Positions 18,652 through 27,536 of a stretch of DNA of 64,000 nucleotides are shown here, one piece after another (positions within the stretch are counted from its first letter, which is position 1; every line of letters begins with the position of its first letter). The position numbers and the translations under genes are program-made. The notes below the pieces were generated by a model, which was not told the origin of the DNA, did not search any database, and saw only the letters and a list, made by a program, of their open reading frames with translations. Source of the stretch: Seleniivibrio woodruffii (GTDB lineage Bacteria > Chrysiogenota > Deferribacteres > Deferribacterales > Geovibrionaceae); assembly GCF_029267515.1 (NCBI RefSeq), contig NZ_JAJUIS010000002.1, positions 1-64,000 on the forward strand, written 5' to 3'.

Positions 18652-20292
18652 TTAACACGAATACTGGATGTTAAGTCTGTCAGCCACGGCTCTGTCAACC
18701 GAGATGAGGCAGTCGGAGCGTCCTACGGGCAGCGAGCTGTTGCCTATGGGGGCGAGCATCTTTTTAAGCTCGTTGTCGGTGGCTATGAAATAGTTGACTA
18801 TCTGCTCAGCCGTCTTATCGATGTCGAGACGTTTGACCAGAGTGGGGTTCTGCGTACAGATACCGACGGGGCAGAGACCTGTGTTGCAGGCATTGCACTT
18901 GCCGTGGTCGTTTCCGACGCATCCGGCTATCTGGAGCATAAGTTTGCCTGTGAACACGCCGTTAGCACCCAGCGCCATCATTTTGAACGCGTCAGCGGCG
19001 AGGTTCCAGTTGGCACCAAGTCCGCCAGCCGCCCAAAGAGGTATCTGACCCTGTTTGCCCTGATGCACGGCGGCGTTGTAACAGTCGCGCAGTTTGGACA
19101 CTATGGGGTGACCTGTGTGGTCGAGAGATATTTCGTTTGCCGCACCGGTTCCGCCTGCAAGACCGTCAACGAAGAAACCGCCGACGATGTTGTATGGGTC
19201 ACGGAGCAGGTTGTTGTAGACAGATACGGAGGTGGCGCTTGCGGCAACCTTAATCGCCACGGGAACCTGAAACTTGAACGCGGAGTTCAGAGACAGGAAC
19301 ATTTTCTGAACGCTCTCCTCGATTGAGTAAAGCCCCTGATGGTTGGGGGGGCTGAGCAGGTCGGCTTTCGGAACGCCTCTGATCTCAGAGATGTGTGAAG
19401 CCACCTTTTTCGCTTGCAGCAGACCGCCGTCACCTGGTTTTGCACCCTGACCGATTTTGATAAGGATACCGCCGGGAAGCTCCTGCATATGGGGCATAGC
19501 GTTTATGATACGGTTCCAGCCGAAGTGACCGGAAGCTATCTGCAGTATTACATATTTAAGGTATCTGGATTTCAGCAGACGCACGGGCACGCCGCCTTCT
19601 CCGGAGCACATGCGCACTGGCAGTCCTACCTGTTCGTTGAGGTACGCAACGGCAATCGCCATCGCTTCCCACATACGCCATGAAAGAGCACCGATGGACA
19701 TATCGCCCACGATGATGGGGTATATCCAGTTCACTTTCGGGGTGGCGCTGTTCATAACAAGTTTACCGTCAACTACGTCAAAAGGCATCTCGTCTGCGGG
19801 CAGTATGCGCCCGAAGGGTGCGAGCATGTCGAATGTGTGTCTGGAAGCATCCAGAGAGGGGTCGGTCATCTGAGAGATACGTCCGACCTTGATTTTATCC
19901 AGAGTGCGTTTCTCTGTGGCGAGGTTTGCACGTCCGCCTCTTTTATAGGGGTCGGCAAGTGTTGCACGGTATTTAACGCCGAATCTGGAATCTTCGTTGC
20001 GAACGGGTTTGATAGCCTCGTTTGGGCAGACCCTTTCGCAGATACCGCAGCCGCGGCAGAAGTTGTATTCGCCGACGCACTGTTTGATAACAGGCACGGT
20101 TTTGAACTGAACCTTGGGTTCCGGTGTGAAATGGTCGCTTATTACCTTTCTGCGTTTTTCAACGCCCGCCTCGATAGCTCTGAAGGGGCAGGCTGCGACG
20201 CATTTTCCGCAGAATGTGCATCTGTCGGTGTTATATTGTATCTGCCAGTCAAGATCGTCTCTTGAAATCTGGTTTACTTTCATTGTTGCCAT
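18652..20292 (-). CDS. Glutamate synthase FMN-binding central subunit with N-terminal ferredoxin domain
   Basis: A 546-residue subunit. The N-terminal ~85 residues carry two [4Fe-4S] motifs (CTFCGKCVAACP, CRGCGICERVCP). The remainder is the FMN-binding alpha/beta barrel of GltB (KIGQGAKPGDGGLL, SPPNHQGLYSIE, DGLAGGTGAA, GGLGANWNLAADAFKMMALGA) with the 3Fe-4S-type cysteines CNACNTGLCPVGICTQ. It converts 2-oxoglutarate plus channelled ammonia to glutamate. The ATG at 20292 follows GGAGGTGG and overlaps the upstream gene by 13 bases. Confidence 0.92.
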   Translation of the reverse strand: MATMKVNQISRDDLDWQIQYNTDRCTFCGKCVAACPFRAIEAGVEKRRKVISDHFTPEPKVQFKTVPVIKQCVGEYNFCRGCGICERVCPNEAIKPVRNEDSRFGVKYRATLADPYKRGGRANLATEKRTLDKIKVGRISQMTDPSLDASRHTFDMLAPFGRILPADEMPFDVVDGKLVMNSATPKVNWIYPIIVGDMSIGALSWRMWEAMAIAVAYLNEQVGLPVRMCSGEGGVPVRLLKSRYLKYVILQIASGHFGWNRIINAMPHMQELPGGILIKIGQGAKPGDGGLLQAKKVASHISEIRGVPKADLLSPPNHQGLYSIEESVQKMFLSLNSAFKFQVPVAIKVAASATSVSVYNNLLRDPYNIVGGFFVDGLAGGTGAANEISLDHTGHPIVSKLRDCYNAAVHQGKQGQIPLWAAGGLGANWNLAADAFKMMALGANGVFTGKLMLQIAGCVGNDHGKCNACNTGLCPVGICTQNPTLVKRLDIDKTAEQIVNYFIATDNELKKMLAPIGNSSLPVGRSDCLISVDRAVADRLNIQYSC

Positions 20293-21386
20293 CTTTCCAC
20301 CTCCAGATTGTTGTTGATAACAACCATCTCCCTTTCGTTAGTGTAGATGTCCTGTGTCCAGTCGCGTTCTGGAAGGATTTCGTTCAGACCTGTCACCTCG
20401 GAGGATATAACCGCCGTGTCTGCCGTATGTCCTATAACAACGGGGCGCAGCTTTTTCGCATCGCAGGTGTTGAACATTGTTCCGTCCGGCAGCACCGCAA
20501 TGATTGTGTTGGGACCGTTCAGCTCAAGGTTTCCGAGAACCGCACGGATGTTTTGCAGTATAGCGTGGTCTTCACGTTTTTCAGCATCATCATATGCAAG
20601 GGGCGTAATGGTGTGTTTGTAATACTGCAGAGGCCATTTCAGAATCTTGTGGATGTAGTGCAGTGTGTAAAGAAAACACTGTGAATCCGATTCGAAGCCG
20701 ATATAGCCTTTGTAAAGGTTTTTCTGGAAGTTTTTATTCTTCTCATAAAAGGTGTTTTCGCCGTTTGCCAGTGCTGTATAGCCTTCAAGGAAGAAGGGGT
20801 GTGCGGCATAGCGTACGATGTCATAGTTTGTGTTCTGGCGGCACTGAGCGGTTATTATCTTCGCTGTGAAGTCCTCGTCGGGCTGCCAGAGGTTGAAATA
20901 GGTTCCGATGTCCGTGGGATCGCCTATTTCTTTAAGAGTAAGGACGTCCGGCCAGAACGAATAGACGTATCCGTCGTTCGTTTGTTCCAGAGCCTCCCTT
21001 ATCTGCAGGCGGATATCCACGAGAAGTTCTTCCTTCTCGTGCGCCGGTGCGTACTTATAGCTTTTGGGATAGTGAAGAACCTGAAAGACATAATTAGGCA
21101 TCGGTTCAATCTTCAGTCCCGCCTGTTCATTAATCTCCGGACTCCACTGCATGACACGGCTGAATCCCGCCTCATGCAGAATATCCTCTGCGATTTTAAC
21201 ACCCTCGTCAGTGCACGCCATAGAGAGGATGGGCAGTTCTTTGTAGTTGGCAAATCTGCCTCCGAGGTCCTGCATAACCATGGCGAAGCCTGAATTGTCA
21301 TGCCCTTTCTGCTGAGATCTCATAAGATGAAGGGCTTTTGAGGGGTGTATGTAGTTTTTGGATTTAATTGCTCCTATTCTGCACAT
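20280..21386 (-). CDS. Glutamate synthase class II amidotransferase subunit
   Basis: A 368-residue Ntn-type glutamine amidotransferase, the stand-alone version of the GltB N-terminal domain. Cys2 (MCRIGAIKS) is the expected nucleophile after Met removal; QQKGHDNSGFAMV and the late EVTGL motif fit the class II fold. It releases ammonia from glutamine for the FMN subunit encoded immediately downstream. The operon order is amidotransferase, FMN subunit, GXGXG-GltD. Confidence 0.9.
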   Translation of the reverse strand: MCRIGAIKSKNYIHPSKALHLMRSQQKGHDNSGFAMVMQDLGGRFANYKELPILSMACTDEGVKIAEDILHEAGFSRVMQWSPEINEQAGLKIEPMPNYVFQVLHYPKSYKYAPAHEKEELLVDIRLQIREALEQTNDGYVYSFWPDVLTLKEIGDPTDIGTYFNLWQPDEDFTAKIITAQCRQNTNYDIVRYAAHPFFLEGYTALANGENTFYEKNKNFQKNLYKGYIGFESDSQCFLYTLHYIHKILKWPLQYYKHTITPLAYDDAEKREDHAILQNIRAVLGNLELNGPNTIIAVLPDGTMFNTCDAKKLRPVVIGHTADTAVISSEVTGLNEILPERDWTQDIYTNEREMVVINNNLEVERWQQ

Positions 21387-21405
21387 ACTTTTCCTCCTTT
21401 ATAAC

Positions 21406-21434
21406 CTTATAAAATGAATAAAAATAAAAGTCAA
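21406..21434 (-). promoter_or_regulatory. Candidate sigma-70 promoter of the glutamate synthase operon
   Basis: On the minus strand TTGACT (21429-21434) and TTATAA/TATAAG (21406-21412) are spaced 16-17 bp. The predicted start leaves a leader of only about 13 bases holding AGGAGG. No sigma-54 site like that of glnBA was found here. The rest of 21387-21682 is AT-rich without genes. Confidence 0.5.
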
Positions 21435-21682
21435 TAATTCTATAATTAGGAAACAGCTATCAAAAGACTAATAAAATAAGGTTGATATGCAAACGTGAGT
21501 ATATGTTTGATTCGGGTTGTGCTGAATTGCTTATATATAAAGGTTTTTTTTAAGAGGGGCTAAACTTAGTTTAGAAGGCGTAAAAATGGAAATAGTTTGT
21601 TCTGATATAAATTTTTTTAATTTTGACTTTCAGATTTCCAATATACAGGCTAAAATAATACACATTCAACGAGGGATTATTT

Positions 21683-22450
21683 ATGGAGAAGAAGAAGCCC
21701 GGATTCTCTCTGAAGGTAAATCAGGAGATAACAAACCTGTTTAAAAATTTCGGTAAACTGAAAAGATTTGCCGCAGGTGAATGTGTCATCCGTCAGGGTG
21801 AATACGCGAATCATGTGTATATTCTTTTGAGCGGAGAGGCTGAAGTTGTCCGCGTTGACAGGTTCGGCAACGAGAACAGGCTTGCTGTGCTCAGCGGAGG
21901 AGATATCGTCGGTGAGATGGGCGCTTTTCTGGAAAATAACCAGCGTTCCGCCACTGTTAAGGCTAAAAGCCAGACACTGATAGCCCTTGAATGTCCTAAT
22001 CAAATGTTTATCCGCGGATTGTTCAGTACACATGAGCTGACATACCGTGTCATAAAAAATTATGCTGAAAGGCTTAATGACCTTAATATCTTAACCTCAG
22101 GTCATTTTCAATCACGCGTTATGCTTGTTGTCGGGCATCATATCGAACCTCTTATAGACTGGAACAGCAAGATTTGCGATGTTGTGCTGAATCTCAAAGA
22201 GCTTTTCGAGCGTTCAGGGCTGGAAACATGGAAAATAACCGATGCGGTATATAATTTCAAAACGCTGAGGGTATTTAATAAACTTGTTTTTCCCGCTGAA
22301 GTTAATATCGTGGAGGTGGATCCTGAAGGCTCCGGGCGCGATAACCTTGAAAAGACGGTGGACGTTCAGCAGACTGAACCGGGCAGGGTTATCATTGAAG
22401 TGGATACGGCACGCTTTAAGGAACAGATGAAAAGGCTTTCCTACTGCTGA
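21683..22450 (+). CDS. Cyclic-nucleotide-binding-domain protein with an uncertain C-terminal domain
   Basis: A 255-residue protein. Residues about 10-125 are a CRP-type cNMP-binding beta-barrel (GECVIRQGEYANHVYILLSGEAEVV, GGDIVGEMGAFLENNQRSATV); the phosphate-cassette Arg-Ser is present. After a helix (about 125-150) the C-terminal part contains NLKELFERSGLETWKITDAVYNFKTLRVFNKL, which could be a degenerate winged helix, but no clear CRP HTH is visible. It may be a DNA-binding regulator or a stand-alone sensor. The ATG follows GAGGGAT. Confidence 0.78.
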   Translation: MEKKKPGFSLKVNQEITNLFKNFGKLKRFAAGECVIRQGEYANHVYILLSGEAEVVRVDRFGNENRLAVLSGGDIVGEMGAFLENNQRSATVKAKSQTLIALECPNQMFIRGLFSTHELTYRVIKNYAERLNDLNILTSGHFQSRVMLVVGHHIEPLIDWNSKICDVVLNLKELFERSGLETWKITDAVYNFKTLRVFNKLVFPAEVNIVEVDPEGSGRDNLEKTVDVQQTEPGRVIIEVDTARFKEQMKRLSYC

Positions 22451-22462
22451 TGCCGTATTATG

Positions 22463-22491
22463 TTGACAAAAACTATCCTATCATCTACCTT
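22463..22491 (+). promoter_or_regulatory. Candidate promoter of the ttuB-ttuA-trmI operon
   Basis: TTGACA (22463-22468) and TACCTT (22486-22491) are 17 bp apart, directly upstream of the TtuB-like gene. Confidence 0.4.
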
Positions 22492-22522
22492 TGCTTTCCC
22501 AAAGAGCATTTCCAGAGGAATA

Positions 22523-22714
22523 ATGGTCACAGTTGAATTTCCGGACGGTACTGTCCGTCAGTCGGAAAAGAACAGAATTAAAGATATACTGAGAGATATC
22601 GGTCAGAACGAACACGCCGTGCTGGTTGTTATAGACGGCTGTCTTGTCACTCCGGATGTGTGCGTTAAGAACGGTACGGAGATAAAACTTATTTCAGTGG
22701 TGAGCGGCGGCTGA
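22523..22714 (+). CDS. TtuB/ThiS/MoaD-like ubiquitin-fold sulfur carrier
   Basis: A 63-residue beta-grasp protein ending in the diagnostic Gly-Gly (ISVVSGG), which would be activated to a thiocarboxylate and hand sulfur to an acceptor enzyme. The start at 22523 is chosen because AGAGGAAT precedes it and it begins the fold (MVTVEFPDGT); an earlier in-frame ATG at 22460 adds 21 unrelated residues. Its stop overlaps the TtuA start by one base, so TtuA is the likely partner rather than ThiG or MoaE. Confidence 0.85.
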   Translation: MVTVEFPDGTVRQSEKNRIKDILRDIGQNEHAVLVVIDGCLVTPDVCVKNGTEIKLISVVSGG

Positions 22715-23619
22715 TGAAGTGCATCAAGTGCGAGGAGAACGCTGTCATAAGCCTTTCCAGGCACAATGCGGGGTTCTGTAAAGAGCATTTCACTGAGTAT
22801 TTCCACAGACAGGTGGAGGCGGCTATAAAGGAATATGCCATGCTGAAAACGTCTGACCGCATCATGGTCTGCGTTTCCGGCGGGAAGGACAGTCTTGTCC
22901 TCTGGCATATCCTCAACCTTATGGGCTATAAGACCGCAGGAATGTACGTCAGCCTCGGCATCGGTGAATATTCGCTGAAATCCAAGGCAAAAGTTGTCGC
23001 TTTTGCTGAAAAACACGGACTTGAAGCAATAATCATTGATCTCGACGAAGAGGGCTGCCCAATACCTCTTCTTGCGGCGAGGACAAGGCGCAACGCTTGC
23101 TCCGTTTGCGGGCAGGTGAAGAGACACTATTTTAACAAGGTTGCTCTGGACGGAGGTTTTACCGTCGCAGCCACAGGACATAACCTCGACGACGAGGCAG
23201 CGCGCCTGTTTGGAAACGTTCTGCGTTGGGACACCAAACACCTTGCGAAGATGAGCCCTGTTTTGCCGGAAGAGGGCGAGACCATAAAACGTAAAGTCAA
23301 ACCGCTGATACGCCTCCCTGAAAGAGAGGTGGCGGCATACGCTTTTCTGAATGGAATAGACTATATACCTGATGAATGTCCCAAAAGCCGCGGTGCGTCT
23401 TCGCTTAAATATAAAGAGGTGCTGAACGAACTGGAGGCAAGCTCCCCCGGAACGAAACACTTTTTTTACGGCGAGTTTTTCAGGGCGGCAGCTGACAAAT
23501 TCCCCTATGTTACCAATGAAGAAGATAAAGATAATTTAAAAAAATGTATAAAATGCGGAGCGGAGTCATACCTTGATGTGTGTTCCTTTTGCAGATTAAC
23601 GGAGAAACTTAATGGCTAA
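22714..23619 (+). CDS. ttuA: TtuA-like tRNA 2-thiolation enzyme (PP-loop ATPase, Fe-S)
   Basis: A 301-residue protein of the TtcA/TtuA/Ncs6 family. An N-terminal zinc finger uses Cys3, Cys6, Cys22 and His25; the PP-loop is SGGKDS at 55-60; Cys129, Cys132 and Cys222 correspond to the three [4Fe-4S] ligands known in Thermus TtuA; a C-terminal zinc finger uses Cys278, 281, 290 and 293. TtuA makes 2-thioribothymidine at tRNA position 54 with sulfur from TtuB. Position by position agreement plus the adjacent TtuB-like gene supports TtuA over TtcA (C32), which has no carrier. Confidence 0.88.
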   Translation: MKCIKCEENAVISLSRHNAGFCKEHFTEYFHRQVEAAIKEYAMLKTSDRIMVCVSGGKDSLVLWHILNLMGYKTAGMYVSLGIGEYSLKSKAKVVAFAEKHGLEAIIIDLDEEGCPIPLLAARTRRNACSVCGQVKRHYFNKVALDGGFTVAATGHNLDDEAARLFGNVLRWDTKHLAKMSPVLPEEGETIKRKVKPLIRLPEREVAAYAFLNGIDYIPDECPKSRGASSLKYKEVLNELEASSPGTKHFFYGEFFRAAADKFPYVTNEEDKDNLKKCIKCGAESYLDVCSFCRLTEKLNG

Positions 23620-24472
23620 GATAGGATTTGGCTCACTTGCATTTGTTATTGACGAAGTGAGAGGCAAGCGCCACCTGCTGAGGATGAAAGAGGGCGTGCG
23701 TTTCAGCACCCAGTTCGGCTATATCGACCACGAAGACATCATCGCTGCTGGTGACGGCGGAGTTGCATATACCCAGAAGGGAGTTGCATACCGCGTATTT
23801 TACCCGACATACAGCGATTATGTTATGAACATCAAACGCCGCGCGCAGATAATTTATCCCAAAGACAGCGCCGCAATCATTATGTCAGGCGACATCCACG
23901 GTGACCAGCGTGTTCTGGAATCCGGTATCGGTCAGGGTGCTATGTCAATCGCATTGCTCCATGCCCTCGGCGGCAAAGGACAGCTCACAAGCTATGAACT
24001 GCGTGAGGATTTCGCCATGGACGCGGCAAAATTCATAGGCGAATATTACGGTGAGGCTCCGAACCATTCAATAGAGATAAGAAGCGTTTACGACGGCATA
24101 GACGGCGAGTTCGACCGGATAGTCCTTGACCTGCCTGAACCCTGGCACGTTGTTAAACATTGCGACAAAGGGCTTGTTAACGGCGGACTTATCGTGTGCT
24201 ATCTGCCGACGATATTGCAGGCTGTCAACCTTGTGGAACATCTGAAAGCCAGCGGATATTTCGAAGAGATTGAGACATTTGAGATAACCAAGCGCCCTTG
24301 GAAAATAGACGGACGTTCTGTTCGCCCTGAGATGTGGACATACAACCACAGCGCGTTTCTTATTAAGGCGCGTAAGGTTGTTCCAATGCCCGTCCGCGAA
24401 ATAAACAGAGACGAAGTCAGCGATAAATATACAGAGCATTCAGAACCTATGGAGTATACTGACCTGAACTGA
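23612..24472 (+). CDS. trmI: tRNA (adenine-58-N1)-methyltransferase
   Basis: A 286-residue class I SAM methyltransferase of the TrmI family. The N-terminal small beta domain is followed by the SAM site VLESGIGQGAMSIALLHALG, the acidic residue of YELRED and the catalytic DLPEPWHV motif. It methylates A58 in the T-loop of tRNA. It overlaps ttuA by eight bases. In Thermus, m1A58 is reported to promote 2-thiolation of the facing position 54, so the gene order makes biochemical sense. Confidence 0.92.
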   Translation: MAKIGFGSLAFVIDEVRGKRHLLRMKEGVRFSTQFGYIDHEDIIAAGDGGVAYTQKGVAYRVFYPTYSDYVMNIKRRAQIIYPKDSAAIIMSGDIHGDQRVLESGIGQGAMSIALLHALGGKGQLTSYELREDFAMDAAKFIGEYYGEAPNHSIEIRSVYDGIDGEFDRIVLDLPEPWHVVKHCDKGLVNGGLIVCYLPTILQAVNLVEHLKASGYFEEIETFEITKRPWKIDGRSVRPEMWTYNHSAFLIKARKVVPMPVREINRDEVSDKYTEHSEPMEYTDLN

Positions 24473-26441
24473 GAAAAAAGTCGGTGAAATCATAGTATAA
24501 TTGACTGCTGCTGCTGTAGTAATTGCTGGTTGTGAATCCGTATCTGAAATAGTCCAGAGTACCTGCGTAGGTCGTATTGTCTGGGAAACAATCCTTCAGC
24601 AGAGGGTCTCCCGTGGGGTATGCTGTACCGTTTATCAGTTTGTCATAAACGTAGTGGGCTGTTTGGTCTGTCATAGCCGCTTTCAGTATACTGTTACTGT
24701 TCAGTTCCGTCATATTGTATTTCCACACATAAACACAGGTGTAGTTGCTGCTTCCCGAAAGTCCTGTGCATGCTGTGCCGCTGCTGTTGCATCCTCCTAT
24801 GGCTTCAAGTCTGACGCCCATCTTTTCTCCTTTGTCGTAGCTGTTTACGATAGGAGCGTCTGAATTGTTATAATAACATCCGAAACCCTTCACTCCTGAA
24901 TTTATGCCATTAGAGCCGCATCTGTCATTGTAGGTCGTAGCATAGATTCTGGTTCCCGACAGTGTGTCGTGAACGTTATCTCCGTAAGCGGTGAACGTGT
25001 CGTTGTTATTGAAATTGCCTTTGTTGTCCCACGTTCCGTCATAATTATTTATGTTAGCGTATGAAACAATAGCCATGTGGTTATTGTTGATGTCGTTTTT
25101 ACCGTCATTCTGGAGATCGAACTCGATGGCGAAGCTGTTGCCCGCTTTAATCCCTTTATGGTCACCGCCGCTTCCTCCGTACCCCAGCCCTGCATCGCCG
25201 GAACCGGTCATTTTAACTGTCGAAGTATAGGATGTGCCTGCAACGTAACTTTTTATTATTGTGAATGTGAACCCTAGGGCCTGCTGCCATGCGGACGGGT
25301 TTCTGTAATATTCCACGGTGAAATAAGTAGAGATAAGTCCCTTATTGCCGAACTTGGGACAAGCCGAAGCTGATGTCGGGTTAGCACTGCAATTGTACAG
25401 AACGCTTATCACACGCGTGTTGGAGTTCTGAACCAGTTTTATCTGGTCTGAATTAACAATTGCCGTGTTGGAGTCTGCAACACCGCCGCTTGTTGTGTCG
25501 TTTGCAACGAAGCTGTTGCCGCCTGTTGAAACTACGTCGACATAATTGTTGCTGCCGTTGCCGCCACTTTCGGGCGCTGCCATGGCAACCTCGAATTCCC
25601 TGAGTATTTGCAGGTTATAATTTTTTGTAATTGTTATTCCGTTTGCGTCTTCAAGCCGAACTTTTATCAGTGCGGAACCGCTGTCTGATTCAGCTATTTC
25701 GAGCGGGTCGGCGGCAGAATGAAGAGTAATTGTGTTGTTAGTGACTCCGTTTGCGGATGTGCAGTCTCCAATATTCTTTATTTCGTGTGATGTATCGCCT
25801 GTGCCTGTTCCGAAATACATCTGGTCTTTGACGGTTTCAGAGTTGTCTGACTCAACACACCATTTGTAAGGGCTTGTGCCTCCTTTGGGGGTGAGTTTGA
25901 AACTGTAGGTGTTTGACACTATCGCGTCGGGCAGTTTATTCTGCTCTATACTCAGCGAACCGTCGCAGCCTGCCATAGCCTGTAACGTGCCCAGATTCAT
26001 CCAGCCCACAACATCGTCGTTGCCGTTATTGAATGTGTATGTGTTGTCCGACTCGGTGTATTGCTGCTGTCCGTCCTCTCCGGTGCTGATAACAAGGAAC
26101 GCTATGTTGTTTTCCGTGACCGCACCGTTTATGCTCATATCTGTGGTTTGCACGGAGCAAATATCTGTGTCTTCAAGGTTTTCGGCTGCTTCGTATACAA
26201 GAGCTCTTCCGAACGTATCGCTTGTTTGAGAAGTTGCTCTGTCAAGTGTTGCAGGCAATCGCCTCCCTTTTACGGTATACGCCGCAATATCCTTAACTAT
26301 CAGAGCTATATTGTTTCTTGTGGCTGTTTGTTTGTTATTGTTGAAAGCGCCGAAAAGGATTTTCATTGCTCCGGCGGAGAGCACGCCGACAATGATAAGC
26401 ACGATGGCAAGTTCAAGCAGTGTAAATCCTTTTTTGTTCAT
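24447..26441 (-). CDS. Prepilin-like protein with L-type-lectin-like C-terminal domain
   Basis: A 664-residue secreted protein. MNKKG|FTLLELAIVLIIVG is a type IV prepilin signal with Glu at mature position 5 and one hydrophobic helix. Residues about 30-165 resemble a pseudopilin head. Residues about 165-285 resemble an Ig-like (He_PIG) module (LPDAIVSNTYSFKLT). From about 300 to the end it looks like a concanavalin/legume-lectin fold: FAIEFDLQND, NNNHMAIVSY and the late FRYGFTTS match the metal-binding and closing motifs. It is therefore probably a pilus-tip adhesin or minor pilin. It converges with trmI (26-bp overlap). The start follows GGAACACAC. Confidence 0.8.
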   Translation of the reverse strand: MNKKGFTLLELAIVLIIVGVLSAGAMKILFGAFNNNKQTATRNNIALIVKDIAAYTVKGRRLPATLDRATSQTSDTFGRALVYEAAENLEDTDICSVQTTDMSINGAVTENNIAFLVISTGEDGQQQYTESDNTYTFNNGNDDVVGWMNLGTLQAMAGCDGSLSIEQNKLPDAIVSNTYSFKLTPKGGTSPYKWCVESDNSETVKDQMYFGTGTGDTSHEIKNIGDCTSANGVTNNTITLHSAADPLEIAESDSGSALIKVRLEDANGITITKNYNLQILREFEVAMAAPESGGNGSNNYVDVVSTGGNSFVANDTTSGGVADSNTAIVNSDQIKLVQNSNTRVISVLYNCSANPTSASACPKFGNKGLISTYFTVEYYRNPSAWQQALGFTFTIIKSYVAGTSYTSTVKMTGSGDAGLGYGGSGGDHKGIKAGNSFAIEFDLQNDGKNDINNNHMAIVSYANINNYDGTWDNKGNFNNNDTFTAYGDNVHDTLSGTRIYATTYNDRCGSNGINSGVKGFGCYYNNSDAPIVNSYDKGEKMGVRLEAIGGCNSSGTACTGLSGSSNYTCVYVWKYNMTELNSNSILKAAMTDQTAHYVYDKLINGTAYPTGDPLLKDCFPDNTTYAGTLDYFRYGFTTSNYYSSSSQLYYDFTDFFLSSGQYTP

Positions 26442-26524
26442 GTGTGTTCCAAATACCTTATATGTATTGAATTATATACCAAGTCAGGCTTTTTTTTAAG
26501 AGAAAATTATATTATTATATTGTT

Positions 26525-27535
26525 ATGAAGATAAACGATAAAGGTTTTTCACTTATAGAGATGGCTATTGTGCTTGTGATATTCGGACTTGTTCTTGCGT
26601 CCGCATCATCTATCCTTACGCTTTTCGTCAACCGAGGCGGCGCGGAAAAAACAAGGCAGATGATGGTATCGGATAAAAACGCACTGGTTAGCTATGCGCA
26701 GACAAATAAAGAATTGCCTGATGATAATGACGCATTAACTGATAATGATTTCAGCGACGCTGTTTCTTATCCCGCCGACAGCAACAATCAGAACTTTTTT
26801 TATTATTCCGACCCTAATCTTTTGAAGTCCACATGGGGTCTGACTAATGCTGCTTTTGCCAATATAAGCATAATTTGCGGTTTAAGCTCCACCAATACTT
26901 CCGTCAAATTGTGTGAAAACAAAGCCTGTACTTCCCCTACTTCAACAATAAGCAATGTTGCTTTCGTAATCGTCAGCAACGGAGAGAATAAAATCAGACA
27001 GACAGCCGTCAGCGGTAACGTGATAAACGTATACCCGCAGGGGACAGACCTTGTAGGGACTAATGATAGCGATGTTTCCACCACAAAAATGAAATACGAC
27101 GACATTGTTGACTGGATATCCCTTGATGAATTGCGTTCAAAGGTCGGCTGCGACGGGGAGAGCATCAAATTTATGACTCAGACTCTTCCCTATGCGAAAA
27201 AAGGAACTGCCTACTCCGTGCGTCTTTATGTTGACGGCGGTATTCCGTATGCAGGAACAGGCAACGTAGCCCAATACGGGTTCAAAATAACAGATGTTGA
27301 TGATAACGCCGAACTCAGGACGGATGGGCTGAAATTTTACTTTTCTGACAGTGATGCAAACGAGTTGCTTACCACCGCTTCAACATTCAGTCAGGGTTCT
27401 TTTGTGCGAATTGCAGGAAACAGCTCGAATTTTTCTCAGCAAGTGTATAAAATAACTATAGAGGTGCAGGACAGAACAATGGCAGCTAGTAGCACTCACT
27501 ACACCAGAACATTTATAATAAACGCGACAAACTGA
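26525..27535 (+). CDS. Prepilin-like protein with Ig-like C-terminal module
   Basis: A 336-residue prepilin beginning MKINDKG|FSLIEMAIVLVIFG (Glu at mature position 5). The head shares layout and phrases with the divergent paralogue (FVIVSNGENKIRQTAV against FLVISTGEDGQQQY; DIVDWISLDELRSKVGCDG against DVVGWMNLGTLQAMAGCDG) and ends in an Ig-like module (TLPYAKKGTAYSVRLYVDGG). It lacks the lectin domain. No ribosome site is seen; TATTAT six bases before the ATG suggests a leaderless start. One base separates it from the next gene. Confidence 0.82.
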   Translation: MKINDKGFSLIEMAIVLVIFGLVLASASSILTLFVNRGGAEKTRQMMVSDKNALVSYAQTNKELPDDNDALTDNDFSDAVSYPADSNNQNFFYYSDPNLLKSTWGLTNAAFANISIICGLSSTNTSVKLCENKACTSPTSTISNVAFVIVSNGENKIRQTAVSGNVINVYPQGTDLVGTNDSDVSTTKMKYDDIVDWISLDELRSKVGCDGESIKFMTQTLPYAKKGTAYSVRLYVDGGIPYAGTGNVAQYGFKITDVDDNAELRTDGLKFYFSDSDANELLTTASTFSQGSFVRIAGNSSNFSQQVYKITIEVQDRTMAASSTHYTRTFIINATN

Positions 27536-27536
27536 C

